This document shows, in pieces, positions 11,040 to 22,259 of a stretch of DNA of 64,000 nt. The notes below the pieces were generated by a model. The model was given only the letters and a program-made list of their open reading frames with translations. It was not told the DNA's origin and did not search any database. The translations under genes were made by a program, and so were the position numbers. The stretch lies in contig CM067314.1 in assembly GCA_034231615.1 (NCBI GenBank), positions 8,991,501 through 9,055,500 on the forward strand. Reading direction: 5' to 3'. Every line of letters starts with the position of its first letter. Within the stretch, counting starts at the first letter, position 1. The stretch comes from Meghimatium bilineatum (Eukaryota; Mollusca; Gastropoda; Stylommatophora; Philomycidae).

Positions 11040-11795
11040 ACTAGATAAAGCGTGTCGAAAATGGACGGCAGTCATGGCTCAGGATACAGTGCAAGAACTC
11101 GCCCAACTACACTCGAAACCACAAGACATAATTATATACACAGATGGATCTGTTAGCAGAAACACAATCAAAAGTGGTTGGGGTTTTGTTGCCTACAGAA
11201 ATGGCGTGAAGTTGGTTGAGAAATCTTCAGCATATTCTACTGTCACATCGAGCATGAGGATGGAGATAGAGGGAGTTACAGCAGCTCTTAATTGGTTGAT
11301 AACTGATACATCAACACACGCGGTAATACATACTCTCAAAGCATGTTGCGCAAGATAGAAAAGTTCATGCTAAGAAAAGAATGGTGGGACTTATTGAACA
11401 ACTCAGTTGTCCAAAGCATTACATGGATATTCTGCCCTGGTCATGCTGGGGTCAGAGGAAACGAGAGAGCAGACGTACTGGCAGTCAATGCGGCGATAGA
11501 CGGCACATTGCTGAGAAGAGATAAAGCAGATTTAATAAAGGCAGTAATAAATTCATTTCGAGATGCAGATGATGTCAATGAGGTTGAGAACGTACACATA
11601 CAGAGAATGTTAGAAATGGGAGTATTCAGAGGTGAGGGGAGGAAAAGTACATTTTTTGGAAAGTCCCGAAGATCACACAACAACACCTGGCCGGAACTAT
11701 GAGTCAACATACACTGGGATGGCTGCTGGAGCGGAGGGCGGAGCACTCATGGGAATGTCCCGCGTGCTATGAAGCCAGTTTCTAATCAAGAATAA
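11040..11795 (+). mobile_element. LINE C-terminal RNase H domain, broken
   Basis: Plus strand reads IIIYTDGSVSRNTIKSGWGF (first catalytic Asp), MRMEIEGVTAALNWL (Glu), then loses frame near 11340 with deletion of the central SDS block. A second frame gives WIFCPGHAGVRGNERAD (last Asp). A further slip near 11700 leads to a tail ending SWECPACYEASF*. This RNase H type, with a Cys-pair tail, is common in gastropod non-LTR elements. Two frameshifts and the missing third catalytic Asp make it inactive. Confidence 0.88.
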
Positions 11796-11799
11796 AGAA

Positions 11800-12405
11800 T
11801 TTTGCTACTTACTAATAAAAAAATAACCACTCAAAATATGTACAGGATTTGCTTCATGTACTACCTATATGTGCCCCGCCTATTTCAAAAGCGCCACATA
11901 TCGTCTGCCAAGAGTACTATTCATATCATTCACCCCGTAGCTTCCAACGACAACCCTAGAGATATCAGAAAATGCAATGTAAACAAGACGTCGCAGTAGG
12001 TTGATCACATGAGCAGTATGGTGATCACATGACACATGAATTACCTTCTACGTCACAGAGAAAGTTTATTTTGAAATTACAAAAAAAAGGGGGAAACAGT
12101 TGTTGGAGTGTGATTTCAATTGTCAGGATGACCCCGTTTTTGTGAAGCAATCGAGTAAAAGGAAGTACAGATTAGTAACGCTACTTTCTGCCACATATGT
12201 CGTAAGAAGCGACTAAAGAAGGCCATGATTGAGTGTGTTCTACCGGAACTGTAAAAAAATTTTCATAAAGTTATAACTATCTGTTACTATAATTGTTATT
12301 TTGTAACTAACTACCTGAAATAAACACACTTTCTGTTAGTATTGCAGTTAGCTTGTAAGCACCTAAATGAGACTGGAGTACGACACAAGTCCGAACTAGC
12401 AAATA
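11800..12405. other. Unassigned, with one SINE piece
   Basis: At 12130-12245 the plus strand carries the 5'-part block of the long (GAA)n SINE (CATATGTCGTAAGAAGCGAC). The remainder shows no supported exon. Confidence 0.45.
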
Positions 12406-12409
12406 TTAT

Positions 12410-13825
12410 GCTAGGTTAAGTACAGATTAATAAGAACGGTAGGACATTAAAACTACTGGGCTGGATGTATTAAATGTACTAGGCTGAATGCATTGAATGT
12501 ACTGGAAAGTACTTGGCTGGATGCATTAAAAGTACTGGGCTGAATGTATTAAAAGTACTGGACTGTTTGCATTAAAAGTACTAGAAAGTACTGGGCTGAA
12601 TGCATTAAAAGTACTGGGCTGAATGCATTAAAATTACTGGGCTGAGTGCATTAAAAGTACTGGAAAGTACTGGGCTGAATGCATTAAAAGTACTGGGCTG
12701 AATGCATTAAAATTACTGGGCTGAATGAATTTAAAGTACTGGAAAGTACTGGGCTGAATGCATTAAAAGTACTGGGCTGGATGCATTAGAAGTGCTGATT
12801 TGATGTATTAAAAGTACTGGGCTGAATGCATTAAAAGTAGTGGGCTGAATGTATTAAAAGTACTGGGCTGAATGCATTAAAAGTACTGGGCTGAATGCAT
12901 TAAAAGTACTGGGCTGAATGTATTAAAAGTACTGTGCTGGATGCATTAGAAGTGCTGATTTGATGTATTAAAAGTACTGGACTGAATGCATTAAAAGTAC
13001 TGGGCTGAATGTATTAAAAGTACTGGGCTGGATGCATTAGAAGTTCTAATTTGATGTATTAAAAGTACTGGGCTGAATGCATTAAAAGTACTGGGCTGAA
13101 TGCATTAAAAGTACTGGGCTGAATGTATTAAAAGTACTGGGCTGGATGCATTAGAAGTGCTGATTTGATGTATTAAAAGTACTGGGCTGAATGTATTAAA
13201 AGTACTGGGCTGAATGGCATTAAAAGTACTGGGCTGAATGCATTAAAAGTACTGGGCTGAATGTATTAAAAGTACTGTGCTGGATGCATTAGAAGTGCTG
13301 ATTTGATGTATTAAAAGTACTGGGCTGAATGCATTAAAAGTACTGGGCTGAATGTATTAAAAGTACTGGGCTGAATGCATTAAAAGTACTGGGCTGAATG
13401 CATTAAAAGTACTGGGCTGAATGTATTAAAAGTACTGTGCTGGATGCATTAGAAGTGCTGATTTGATGTATTAAAAGTACTGGGCTGAATGCATTAAAAG
13501 TACTGGGCTGAATGTATTAAAAGTACTGGGCTGGATGCATTAGAAGTGCTGATTTGATGTATTAAAAGTACTGGGCTGAATGCATTAAAAGTACTGGGCT
13601 GAATGCATTAAAAGTACTGGGCTGAATGTATTAAAAGTACTGTGCTGGATGCATTAGAAGTGCTGATTTGATGTATTAAAAGTACTGGGCTGAATGTATT
13701 AAAAGTACTGGGCTGAATGCATTAAAAGTACTGGGCTGAATGCATTAAAAGTACTGGGCTGAATGCATTAAAAGTACTGGGCTGAATGCATTAAAAGTAC
13801 TGTGCTGGATGCATTAAAACAGGCA
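12410..13825. repeat. 23-bp minisatellite with higher-order structure
   Basis: About 60 units close to TTAAAAGTACTGGGCTGAATGCA. A distinct variant block (GGATGCATTAGAAGTGCTGA then TTTGATG) recurs about every 115-185 bp, at 12778, 12938, 13028, 13141, 13272, 13441, 13532 and 13646. Multi-unit blocks have therefore been duplicated together. Longest minisatellite in the window. Confidence 0.96.
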
Positions 13826-13903
13826 CAGGTGACCGATATTTATTGAATACCTATGCCCTATAGTGAATTGATTGGTAGATATATAGATAGACAAACACTC
13901 AGG

Positions 13904-14042
<139 letters not shown>

Positions 14043-14124
14043 ATATCGATAGGCAAATACTCAAGGCCGGCTGTTTTTAATTGGAAGTTATTTGTTTACG
14101 TTCTCTCTCGTTTAATCATTCTAC

Positions 14125-14475
14125 GAATTTCCTATAAGACCAATGTGTTCGTAATAAATAAAGTAGAGATGTGTGCAGGTGTCCAGGTACCATTGCTTTC
14201 AATAGTCAAATGACGAAAACTAGCATGGCTTGGACATGTGTGCAGACATGATTCCTTGTAAAAAAACAGTACTGCAGGGAACTGTCGAGGGTGGAAGAAG
14301 CAGAGGAGGACAAATAAAGGCATGGACAGACAATATCAAGGAATGGACAGGATAGATATTTCCACACTCATCTGCATCGCTGAGGATATAATTCGATGGA
14401 GGACTCTGTGTGCTGAAGCATCCAATGTGGTACCCCTACAACCCTGAAGGGTTACGGGTTCATTGATTGATTGAT
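14125..14475 (+). mobile_element. LINE 3'-end fragment
   Basis: With frameshifts the plus strand reads LAWLGHVCRHDSL, then a basic GWKKQRRTNK-like stretch, then IRWRTLCAEASNVVPLQP. This is the C-terminus of the family also seen at 686-1245 and 38870-39190. It ends at a GTGGTACCCCTACAACCCTG motif followed by (ATTG)n. Confidence 0.78.
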
Positions 14476-14479
14476 TGAT

Positions 14480-15295
14480 TGAATCATCACAAATTTCGTG
14501 TGATTTTCTCGAGAGTGAAGTAAGTTTGCTACCGTTTAATATGCGCCATTTAATTACATCCTATTTCGGCATGCCTTCAATTCGGATGGCTTCCCTGGCC
14601 TATGTCAGCATTCCTGTCGACGAGGCTACGAATGTGCATTGACTTTACGCATGGACGGTTTATCATCTACTGTGCCCTCGGACTTTACAGACTTAAAATA
14701 TATCAGAGTGGAAGTCTCCGAGGAGACGGTAATCAGGGATTTAGATTTGGGTTGACTACGTTTCACTCGCACAGGGTGTTCATCTGCGCGAACTGTCTCA
14801 TGTAATTAGACGTATTGGCTTTCTACCTATCGAATAATGAACATTTTCTCATCTGTAAGCATGATTCCGGTATAGGAAATCTCGACAGTATAGTTGGACC
14901 TGGATTCGTTTGTCCGCTTAATCGAGGCATCATTCACCGACATCGTCAACCTCTCGTTCAAGTTTGACTCTCTACACCTACACATACCCTGTTCACTCTA
15001 AGAATGAAGTGGGTCAGTGATTCTGATCGCTTGTTGGACAAACAACGTATTATAATCATTATAATCGATTGTTAAGTACCCATTAATATTGTTTTTAAAT
15101 TTGATTTTAAAATATTTTTTTAAATGTTTAAATATTGTTTTAAATAATATTGTTTTTACATGTCATCAACTGTTTAAATATCACCTGTTGTCATAGAGCA
15201 GTATGGGTGTGTGTTTTGACCCGCTTCATGACAGCCCAAATATTGAATATGACACCAATCTTTGCAAACAAAATTATAGATTTAATCATCAAAAT
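14480..15295. other. Single-copy CpG-bearing stretch, function unknown
   Basis: 14540-15000 is richer in CpG than its surroundings and matches no repeat elsewhere in the window. One plus frame is open from 14602 to about 14970 apart from a TAA at 14803. A second plus frame (about 14538-14752) reads GLCQHSCRRGYECAL, then VPSDFTDLKYIRVEVSEETV. No start, splice sites or known domain tie these together. Could be an exon of an unseen gene, a regulatory stretch, or chance openness. Confidence 0.3.
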
Positions 15296-15299
15296 AGAA

Positions 15300-15760
15300 C
15301 TATTCACAATGTTTATTATACCAACGCTGTGTTACAAATGTCAAACATGAACAGCGACAGCAGAAGACAAACGTAAACTTGTGACAGCTGAAATGGCATG
15401 CTTACGCAGAATCCTACGAATATCGTTAAGAGACAGAGTGAGGAATGAGCACATTAGACAAAGAACCGGCACCGCCCCAGTCAATGAATATATTAAAATG
15501 GAATATATTAAGAGACAACAGGTCAAATGGTTTGCACACATCAGCAAACTGATCAGAAATAATACCATCAGACAGGATAGCACAGCAAGCTATGCTACAC
15601 AGATACAGTGAAGGCAGAACTAGAGGACGACCTCGAAAACGACGTACCACCAAAATAAAAGAGGCGTCAAATTCCACAATATACTCAGCACACACGAGGA
15701 CCATCTCCATCGAACTCTTCTACCCCTGACGTTGAAAGGCCAATAAAGGGTTTAACGAAT
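15300..15760 (+). mobile_element. LINE 3'-half fragment
   Basis: IIPTLCYKCQT, a stop, then KLVTAEMACLRRILRISLRD, VRNEHIRQRTG, YIKRQQVKWFAHIS, and after slips RTLLPLTLKGQ. Same family as 8640-9330. The 3' end CTTCTACCCCTGACG recurs at 60605-60625. Stops and slips: dead. Confidence 0.8.
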
Positions 15761-15769
15761 AGATAGATA

Positions 15770-16255
15770 TATTTCATTTTCTTTGTTTGTACCTGTGCAA
15801 TTATACACAATTCATTACGAAGATCGTCCTCATTTCCAGACACTGACGTAGATCAAGACCCCCTGGGTCTTGGATAATTGGCTACATATCTTTCCAGTCC
15901 AATTTTCATGTCGCGAACTGACAAGAAATAATAACTTTTTACAAAATATCTGTATATTTGTTAGATGTTATAATTACGTTATTGTTGTGCGAATTAAGGG
16001 GGGGGGGGAGGGTGCTGTCTACATACTATGTCAACCATTAATACCTTTTTTTAAACCTTCCGCCCCCCCCCCTTCCCTGTCATAAAAATATCCAGAATTC
16101 ATGGACCCCTGATTAATATGTCAATCTTTAACAACCACTTTTCCTAAAATTTAAAGGGATTTTTTTTACTGAAAATGTAACAAACAAACCACATTACGTT
16201 TTGAGAACATGTTCAGATTCAAACAATTTAATTGCGATATATGTTGTTGTTGAAG
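15770..16255. other. Unassigned, with poly-G and poly-C runs
   Basis: Poly-G at 15999-16008 and a poly-C run at 16062-16071 about 60 bp apart; otherwise no feature recognised. Confidence 0.4.
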
Positions 16256-16259
16256 TCAC

Positions 16260-16690
16260 CTTTTGTCAAATTCATACGCTCTCTGTCAACTGTTTTTGTC
16301 AACGTTTGTCCAATTACTTCGCTCCCTGTCAACAGTTTTTGTCAACTTTTGTCCAATTCCTTCTCTCCATGTCAACAGTTTTTGTCAACTTTTGTCCAAT
16401 TCCTTCTCTCCATGTCAACAGTTTTTGTCAACTTTTGTCCAATTCCTTCTCTCCATGTCAACAGTTTTTGTCAACTTTTGTCCAATTCCTTCTCTCCATG
16501 TCAACAGTTTTTGTCAACTTTTGTCCAATTCCTTCTCTCCATGTCAACAGTTTTTGTCAACTTTTGTCCAATTCCTTCGTTCCATGTCAACAGTTTTTGT
16601 CAAGTTTTGTCCAATTCCTTCACTCCATGTCAACAGTTTTTGCCAACTTTTGTCCAATTCCTTCGCTTAATGTCAACACTTTTTGTCTTT
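16260..16690. repeat. 43-bp minisatellite open in three frames
   Basis: About ten units of GTCAACAGTTTTTGTCAAC plus TTTTGTCCAATTCCTTCTCTCCAT. The unit has no stop in any plus frame and 43 is not a multiple of 3, so all three plus frames stay open for 135-173 codons with the same cycled peptide. This is a property of the repeat, not evidence for a protein. Confidence 0.95.
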
Positions 16691-16699
16691 TTCAGACTT

Positions 16700-17235
16700 T
16701 TCCTTCCAAATTATTGACATAATCTATGGACAGTCCCATATTTTACAGAATGGAGTTGTGCAGATGTAACAAAACGATTAAGCGATAACGTTACGACTGG
16801 GAGAGAAAGGAGGTTGAGGGATGTACATAAATTGCGGCAACTATTTTTACCCTCTTTTACCCTCTCCTCACATTCTTGTTCTATGTTCAGGTTTCCCCCC
16901 CCCCCCTTTTTACGTTGGTACACCTTTCTATCTGTGATCGTCGTATGATCTTTCTATAATAATTCATTTGGAATACCGATATTGTTTTACAATTGCGGAT
17001 GTCATTGCCTATGTCTCACAACAATGTTGCCATTGGAGTTTGTTTAAGGGACATTGCTAATCTTTTCTAATCTCTACGAAGCCAGCTCGAGAAGTGCTGA
17101 TGAATCACCCGAGATATTCAAAGTTGCTGACCTTTTCTAGTTAGTCTTTGCCAATAACTATTGTAGATTGTGAGTTCATCTCTGCTGATATGTATTATTT
17201 GTGTATTTTTGCATTGAGGGATACATTGTGTGCTT
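16700..17235. other. Unassigned
   Basis: AT-rich unique sequence with a poly-C run at 16893-16906. No supported exon or element. Confidence 0.4.
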
Positions 17236-17239
17236 CGCT

Positions 17240-17530
17240 ATGTATGTTTCTTCTTCATCATCGTTCATTCTCAAACTCCCACTGGATCTCTCTTGTAGCA
17301 GAACAACAGCCCTACTAGATTTCACTCTCAAACTAACGCTGGATCTCTCTTGTAACAGGACAATGGTCCTACAAGATTTCACTATCAAACTCCCACTGGA
17401 TCTCTCTTGTATCAGGACAATGGTCCTACTAGATTTCAAGCATGATGCTGTCCAGATAATGGAAATGCGGTATGTTGCCGTTTTATTTGCGTCAAATGGC
17501 CCGACACATCTGTCTTCGGCGGAGCTATGA
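17240..17530 (-). mobile_element. (GAA)n-tailed SINE copy with internal triplication
   Basis: Minus-strand copy: tail at 17248-17264, head with CCGAAGACAGATGTGTCGGG near 17512-17525. The middle ~58-bp block (TCCAGTGGGAGTTTGA, CTAGTAGGACCATTGTCCTG) is present three times in tandem at about 17272-17440, unlike other copies. Confidence 0.85.
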
Positions 17531-17539
17531 TGTTTGGCT

Positions 17540-17934
17540 GAATTAATTTATAATTCAATGTTTATAGTTATTTCTAAATATAGTACGACATGACAGGAGA
17601 ACCCTTACATGATAACGACATAATACATACTTTCATAAGTGTTTCAAAATAAGAATTATGTCAAGGACATAAGTCGATTGTGTAGTACTCAAGGAATAAT
17701 ATAAAAGGGAGCATCCAAGAGTTCTAAAAAAAATAAATCAGACGACAGTAGAATCCAGTTGCAAGGTGAATATGTGTCAGTTGAACGGACGTGATTCACT
17801 CCGAAGTTATACTCAAGGGCAGGAACAAATATAATTAATTATATAAGCATTTCGCTGCATAAGTTGTGTGCCCCTGCTCTAGTTAAGGATGATAATAAGA
17901 ACATTGTAAATCCACTTCGGTAAGTATAACAATT
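17540..17934. other. Unassigned
   Basis: No recognised gene or repeat. Ordinary AT-rich sequence. Confidence 0.4.
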
Positions 17935-18235
17935 CCAGAAGATAAAAATAATCATCAGTGCGTACGCACCAACGATAACAAGTGAGTATGCACCAACGAT
18001 ACCAAATGCATACGCAGCAAAGATAATAAGTGCGCACACACCAACAATAACAATTCCAGAAGATGAAACTATCATGAGTGCGTACGCACCAACGATAACA
18101 AATGAGTATGCACCAACGATAACAAATGCACACACACCAAAACAACAAGTGAGTACGCACTAACGATAACAAGTCCAGAAGATGAAACTATCATCCGTGA
18201 ATATACACAAACGATAACAAGTGACTGGGGTGACT
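17935..18235. repeat. ~24-bp tandem repeat, diverged
   Basis: Units around GTGCGTACGCACCAACGATA plus ACAA, grouped into larger blocks that end in CCAGAAGATGAAACTATCAT. Reverse frames are artefacts (VIVGAYALMIV-like). Confidence 0.88.
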
Positions 18236-18334
18236 GAGGGTAGTTTGTGGGATAGACTTGTTACCGGTGATATAGTATCATATTCTTATCACGGTTTGTC
18301 TTGATGGTTTACTTATATCTTGATTCTTCCTGAT

Positions 18335-18415
18335 TAGAAACTGGCTTCACAGCACGCGGGGCATTCCCGTAAGTGCCCCGCCCTCTGTTTCAGCAGCCTG
18401 TACTTATATCTTCTG
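18335..18415 (-). mobile_element. RNase H LINE 3'-end scrap
   Basis: Minus strand encodes a GNAPRAVKPVSNQ/ECPACCEASF-type Cys-pair tail, matching the end of the element at 11040-11795. Only about 80 bp survive. Confidence 0.65.
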
Positions 18416-18499
18416 TTAAATATTCTCTGTGAATGGCACAGAGATGCAGATCAGTGGACATTACATCTTTGTCCTATTTTAGCGGATTTCTTGGTGACT

Positions 18500-18865
18500 G
18501 GGAACGGTGGATGTGCCATGACTTCAGATGGGTCAACAGATGTGCCATGACTTCAGATGGGTCAACATATGCGCCATAACTTCAGATGAGTCAACAGATG
18601 TGCCATGACTTGAGATGGGTCAACAGATGTGTTATAACTTCAGATGGGTCAACAGATGTGTCATGACTTCAGATGGGTCAACAGATGTACCATGACTTCA
18701 GATGGGTCAACAAATGTGCCATGACTTGGGTCAACAGATGTATTATAACTTCAGATGGGTCAACAGATGTGCCATGACTATAGATGGGTCAACAGATGTG
18801 CCATTACTCCAGATGGGTCAACAGATGTGTCCATGACTTCAGATGGGTCAACAGATCTGGCACAT
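18500..18865. repeat. 29-bp minisatellite
   Basis: About 12 units of CAGATGGGTCAACAGATGTG plus CCATGACTT, some shortened. Confidence 0.94.
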
Positions 18866-19127
18866 GAATGATGAATATTGATTCGAATGTATATGTTCAA
18901 CTCCTAACAGGCGTGATGGTACTCGGATACTGCCCCATTTCCCATTTGAGTGTTTTCACTTAAGGGCTAAATATGTATTCTCCTTCTTCTTGAACTCTTC
19001 TTCGGTAATCATAAACATGCATTCATTCCCACTCCCCGAACACTGCCATTGTTTTGAGATAACAAACAGTATACCATTTCTGTAGTCACTTCAGTGACTT
19101 CAGCTGAGGATGACCTGTACTTTTGTC

Positions 19128-19315
19128 AGAAATGATGTCAAGAACTATCTGCTCACAGCTAAAGGGATTACTTCATCATCATCATGTGTCAAGAACTATC
19201 TGCTCACAGCTAAAGGGATTACTTCATCATCATCATGTGTCAAGAACTATCTGCTCACAGCTAAAGGAAGTACTTCATCATCATCATGTGTCAAGAACTA
19301 TCTGCTCATTCTTTC
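19128..19315. repeat. 51-bp tandem repeat, 3.6 units
   Basis: Units of GTCAAGAACTATCTGCTCAC, AGCTAAAGGGATTACT, (TCA)4, TGT. As 51 is divisible by three the frame VKNYLLTAKGITSSSSC repeats exactly. Near-identical units indicate recent expansion; I see no gene context. Confidence 0.93.
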
Positions 19316-19349
19316 TTGCTCACGAAACTGTTCCTTTCTAGCGACACCA

Positions 19350-19590
19350 CATTTCAAACGAAATTTGTTGCTTCCTATGTGCAGTGGGGTTGTTTTTCTG
19401 AGCTTTCTTTCATACCAAGGAGACTTCAGCTTTCGGCTTAGTGCAGTGCCTATTTAAAGAGACTTCTACTCTGAGAGGGTCTATAATTGTATAGATGACA
19501 TGTTACAAAGCTTCCATAAGAGAGTCTCAATATAATGGCATGTCATATACTAAGGTTTTCTGTTGCATTGTTGGTACTCTTATGGTAATG
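19350..19590 (-). repeat. Dispersed repeat with internal hairpin, copy 3
   Basis: Reverse-complement match to 22015-22255 along its length: CTTTCATACCAAGGAGACTT, TATAATTGTATAGATGACAT, GTTTTCTGTTGCATTG. Unknown class; mobile by distribution. Confidence 0.78.
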
Positions 19591-19611
19591 GTGCTCTTTT
19601 TTCAACCGCGG

Positions 19612-19925
19612 ACATGATCCAATTTCGCTCTTGTTCTTCTGCGTTCGTTCTCAGAATCTTGATAAGCTTTATGTAGTTCGGAGAACGGAGTGCATTGTGT
19701 TATAGCGTACATCTTAGCTGCGATATATGTGCTATTCGGCCTTCCAGATCCTACTTCAGCATAGCTTCTGCGTCCCTTTGACTCTTTTTGGGATGAAGCA
19801 ACCAACGCGAGCCCAAGACCTGCTTAGTCGCCTCTTACAACATGATTGGCAGGTAGCAATGTCGCCTTTCTTTACTCCAATTTATGACTCCGGAAACACT
19901 CAGGCGACAATTTGGTTGTATCATC
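19612..19925 (-). mobile_element. (GAA)n SINE, long minus copy
   Basis: Tail remnant GTTCTTCTGCGTTCGTTCTC, then GAGAACGGAGTGCATTGTGT, GGATGAAGCAACCAACGCGA, and the long-form 5' block TTAGTCGCCTCTTACAACAT followed by GGCAGGTAGCAATGTCGCC. About 310 bp, near full long form. Confidence 0.8.
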
Positions 19926-20109
19926 AACGTTTTTAACAATCAGCTTATAATAATAGAGGTCGTGTTCTGGTAATCCAGCCACCGCGAATTCAAGAGTATG
20001 TGTTTAAGAGTGTGTTGCTGAACCAAAACTGCCTGCGTATATAATACATCACGTTTTTATCATACCAATTTTATTATTGGTGCACCTTAATGGGATCAAC
20101 ATGTGAAAT

Positions 20110-20515
20110 ATTCTATCCAGAACGTGGTCTTCCTTATGGCTCTATTGAATTCTCATCGGTCTTGAGCAAGGTGTACTGCCTCCTTTAGGGCAGACATTCC
20201 TGTATGGCTTCTGTCCAAGGGCGTCTTGGTTGGCCTTTACACCTGTTACCTTCTATCGTCCCTCAAATATCACTATCTCCATACCATCATGTCTCTTAAC
20301 ATGACCGAAAAAAAGCTAGTTGTTCATTTAATATGGTTTTCAGAAGCCAGCCCTCTTGGACGATTATTGTGCTTTGCATCTCCTTGTTTGTTTTCCTTGC
20401 TGTCCATGGGTTTCTAAGAACTATTCTGTAGGATTTTAATTCAAATGATGTTGTTATATTGGACAATGTTTTATTAGTACCCATGTTTCGCATGCTTTGC
20501 ATTCGTCGTTACTGG
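20110..20515 (-). mobile_element. LINE 3'-end fragment
   Basis: Minus strand with slips: ECKACETWVLIKHC, FLETHGQQGKQTRRCKAQ, GHVKRHDGMEIVIFEGR, then a RPTKTPLDRSHTG tail. RT C-terminal region of a further LINE family. Many frameshifts. Confidence 0.72.
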
Positions 20516-20775
20516 AAACACACATGTTTGTAATAAGCACAATTTGGTTCTTATTTGGTTCACAAGGGATATAATTCTAATTTCCAGTTTTTGTACACAG
20601 GAATCATCGTCAACCTACGTATGAGTTTTTCATAATAATATTTTTAACATTTTAGACAGATGCATACAACAGAAAAAAGAACAAACTATTTGTTTAATTT
20701 GTGTTTAAATTCAAGACGTAGCAGGAGTACATTTCTTCTCTTTTTTTGACATAATAATTAGTCTTCCACTTCTCG

Positions 20776-21245
20776 TTCGCAGTTTGACATGTCTACACAG
20801 CAAGTCCTGTTTTCTTAATAAATGCTGCTGTATTTGAAAGCTCCTCAGTGGTCCCATACATCTTTCTGTGGATATCCATCTCCGTGGGCCAGTGTTCTGA
20901 CCATAACCGGTTTAGTGTATTGCAATCTTGCAAAATATGTTCAGTATTCTGTGCTGCCTGCCCACAAGGGCGCATAGGTGATGGGACCAGTCTCAGTCTA
21001 TTTAAGTGCCTGTTTAATCTGTTGTATTCTGTTCTGAGGCAAAAGGTAATAACCTGTTCTGCTCTGTCGAGATAGTGGTTATTGTCTTTTGGGTGGTCAA
21101 CTTTCCTGATGGTTTTTATGAGTGTCATTTTTTCTTTGTAGGCGATTTCTTGGTCTATTTGTCCCTGTGTTGCTCCATCCTTTGCCAGTTTGTCTGCCTT
21201 TTCAATTTCCTGGTATGCCACAGTGGGATGATAGCTAATAAGGGG
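20776..21245 (-). mobile_element. LINE C-terminal RNase H end and Cys motif
   Basis: A 142-codon minus frame begins in the last RNase H helix (IEKADKLAKDGATQG, carrying the final catalytic Asp), runs through RAEQVITFCLRTEYNRLNRH, and has CGQAAQNTEHILQDC, the Cys/His tail of this family (usually CPCG...EHILQDC; the first Cys is replaced here by Arg). The upstream RNase H core is missing. Same family as 28985-29250, 32050-32265 and 9528-9612. The frame looks young, but the element is truncated. Confidence 0.85.
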
Positions 21246-21249
21246 AGAA

Positions 21250-21540
21250 TAATTAGTTGAATCAAATTTATTGACAATTGTTCTTATTATCTCCCTTTGA
21301 TTGCAAACGTAAAACCGCGTTTTATAAAAATGTCAAGTTCTCTTTTTACTGTGATTAGATTCGTGTTTTTAAAAAAAAATAAAGCATTATATTAAACCAA
21401 AGTGCCTATCTAAGACACAATAGTCATGTTTTCTTCCTGTAAACAAAGCCCTTTTCTATCTTGTACAGTTCACGAAAGATTAGATTTCTGCTAATATGTC
21501 AAAATTAGGACCTATAAGAAAAGACAAAAACAAAAACATT
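21250..21540. other. Unassigned
   Basis: AT-rich; nothing recognised. Confidence 0.4.
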
Positions 21541-21544
21541 GCGT

Positions 21545-21730
21545 GGTGTTGACTGTGATATGTGTTTTAGATCAGTCGTCAGCCCGAGTAATGTGTACTA
21601 AACTGTGTATGGTAGATTTATGATCAGCCCGTATAATGTAGACTGTGCTATTTATGATAGATCAGTGGTCAGCCTGTGTGATGTGGAGTGTGCTATGTAT
21701 TATAGATCAGTGGTCAGTCCGTGTGGTGCG
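21545..21730. repeat. ~58-bp tandem repeat, about 3 units
   Basis: Repeated words GATCAGTGGTCAGCCTGTGT, ATGTAGACTGTGCTATTTAT and TGATAGATCAGT with divergence between units. Confidence 0.75.
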
Positions 21731-21764
21731 GAAACCAGGAAATGGAGCTAATATTAGTTGCACT

Positions 21765-21905
21765 ATTACCTGACATGCACATCGTAAATGGTGACTAAGA
21801 AAGTTTTTAGGGTTGAGTTGGCTGACCCATTCCATTGACGGTCTAGTGATCCAGTGATCCAGAAGTCACAGGATTTCCTAGTCAGAAATGTGACTTTAGC
21901 TTAAG
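21765..21905 (+). mobile_element. (GAA)n SINE, 5'-part fragment
   Basis: TTACCTGACATGCACATCGT, GGTGACTAAGAAAGTTTTTA, GGGTTGAGTTGGCTGACCCA, AGAAGTCACAGGA match the head of the long SINE form. 3' part absent. Confidence 0.72.
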
Positions 21906-22014
21906 GCTGGAGATGGATTTAGCTGACATGTCAAGACCAACTATCATTGGAAAATCAAAATCAATGCTATAGATTCATACATGTCTACAAGAACCATTAC
22001 TTTCAATATTAAAC

Positions 22015-22255
22015 GCATGCGGTTGCATCTGTGGTTCCTACAAATGTCCATCTAGACAAAAAACCCATGCAACAGAAAACCTTAGTAGATGACATGCCGT
22101 TAAATTGAGGCTCTTTTATGGAAGCTTGTAGCATGTCATCTATACAATTATAGACCTCATCTGAGTAGAAAACTCATTCAATAGGCATTGCACTGAGCTG
22201 AAGTCTCCTGGGTATGAAAGAAAGCTCACAAAAAAATTATCGCAATGCATATAGG
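22015..22255 (+). repeat. Dispersed repeat with internal hairpin, copy 2
   Basis: Best-preserved copy. TAGATGACATGCCG at 22087 and its near inverse AGCATGTCATCTA at 22130 can form a stem around a ~30-base loop. Continues with CTGAAGTCTCCTGGGTATGA and GAAAGCTCAC. Noncoding. Confidence 0.8.
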
Positions 22256-22259
22256 AAGT

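Noticed and set aside
11343-11702. Separate RNase H-like gene
   Set aside because: It is the frame-shifted second half of the LINE RNase H domain that starts at 11040.
16201-16722. 173-codon Cys/Ser-rich 'protein'
   Set aside because: Three overlapping frames carry the same cycled peptide from a 43-bp repeat; not a coding signature.
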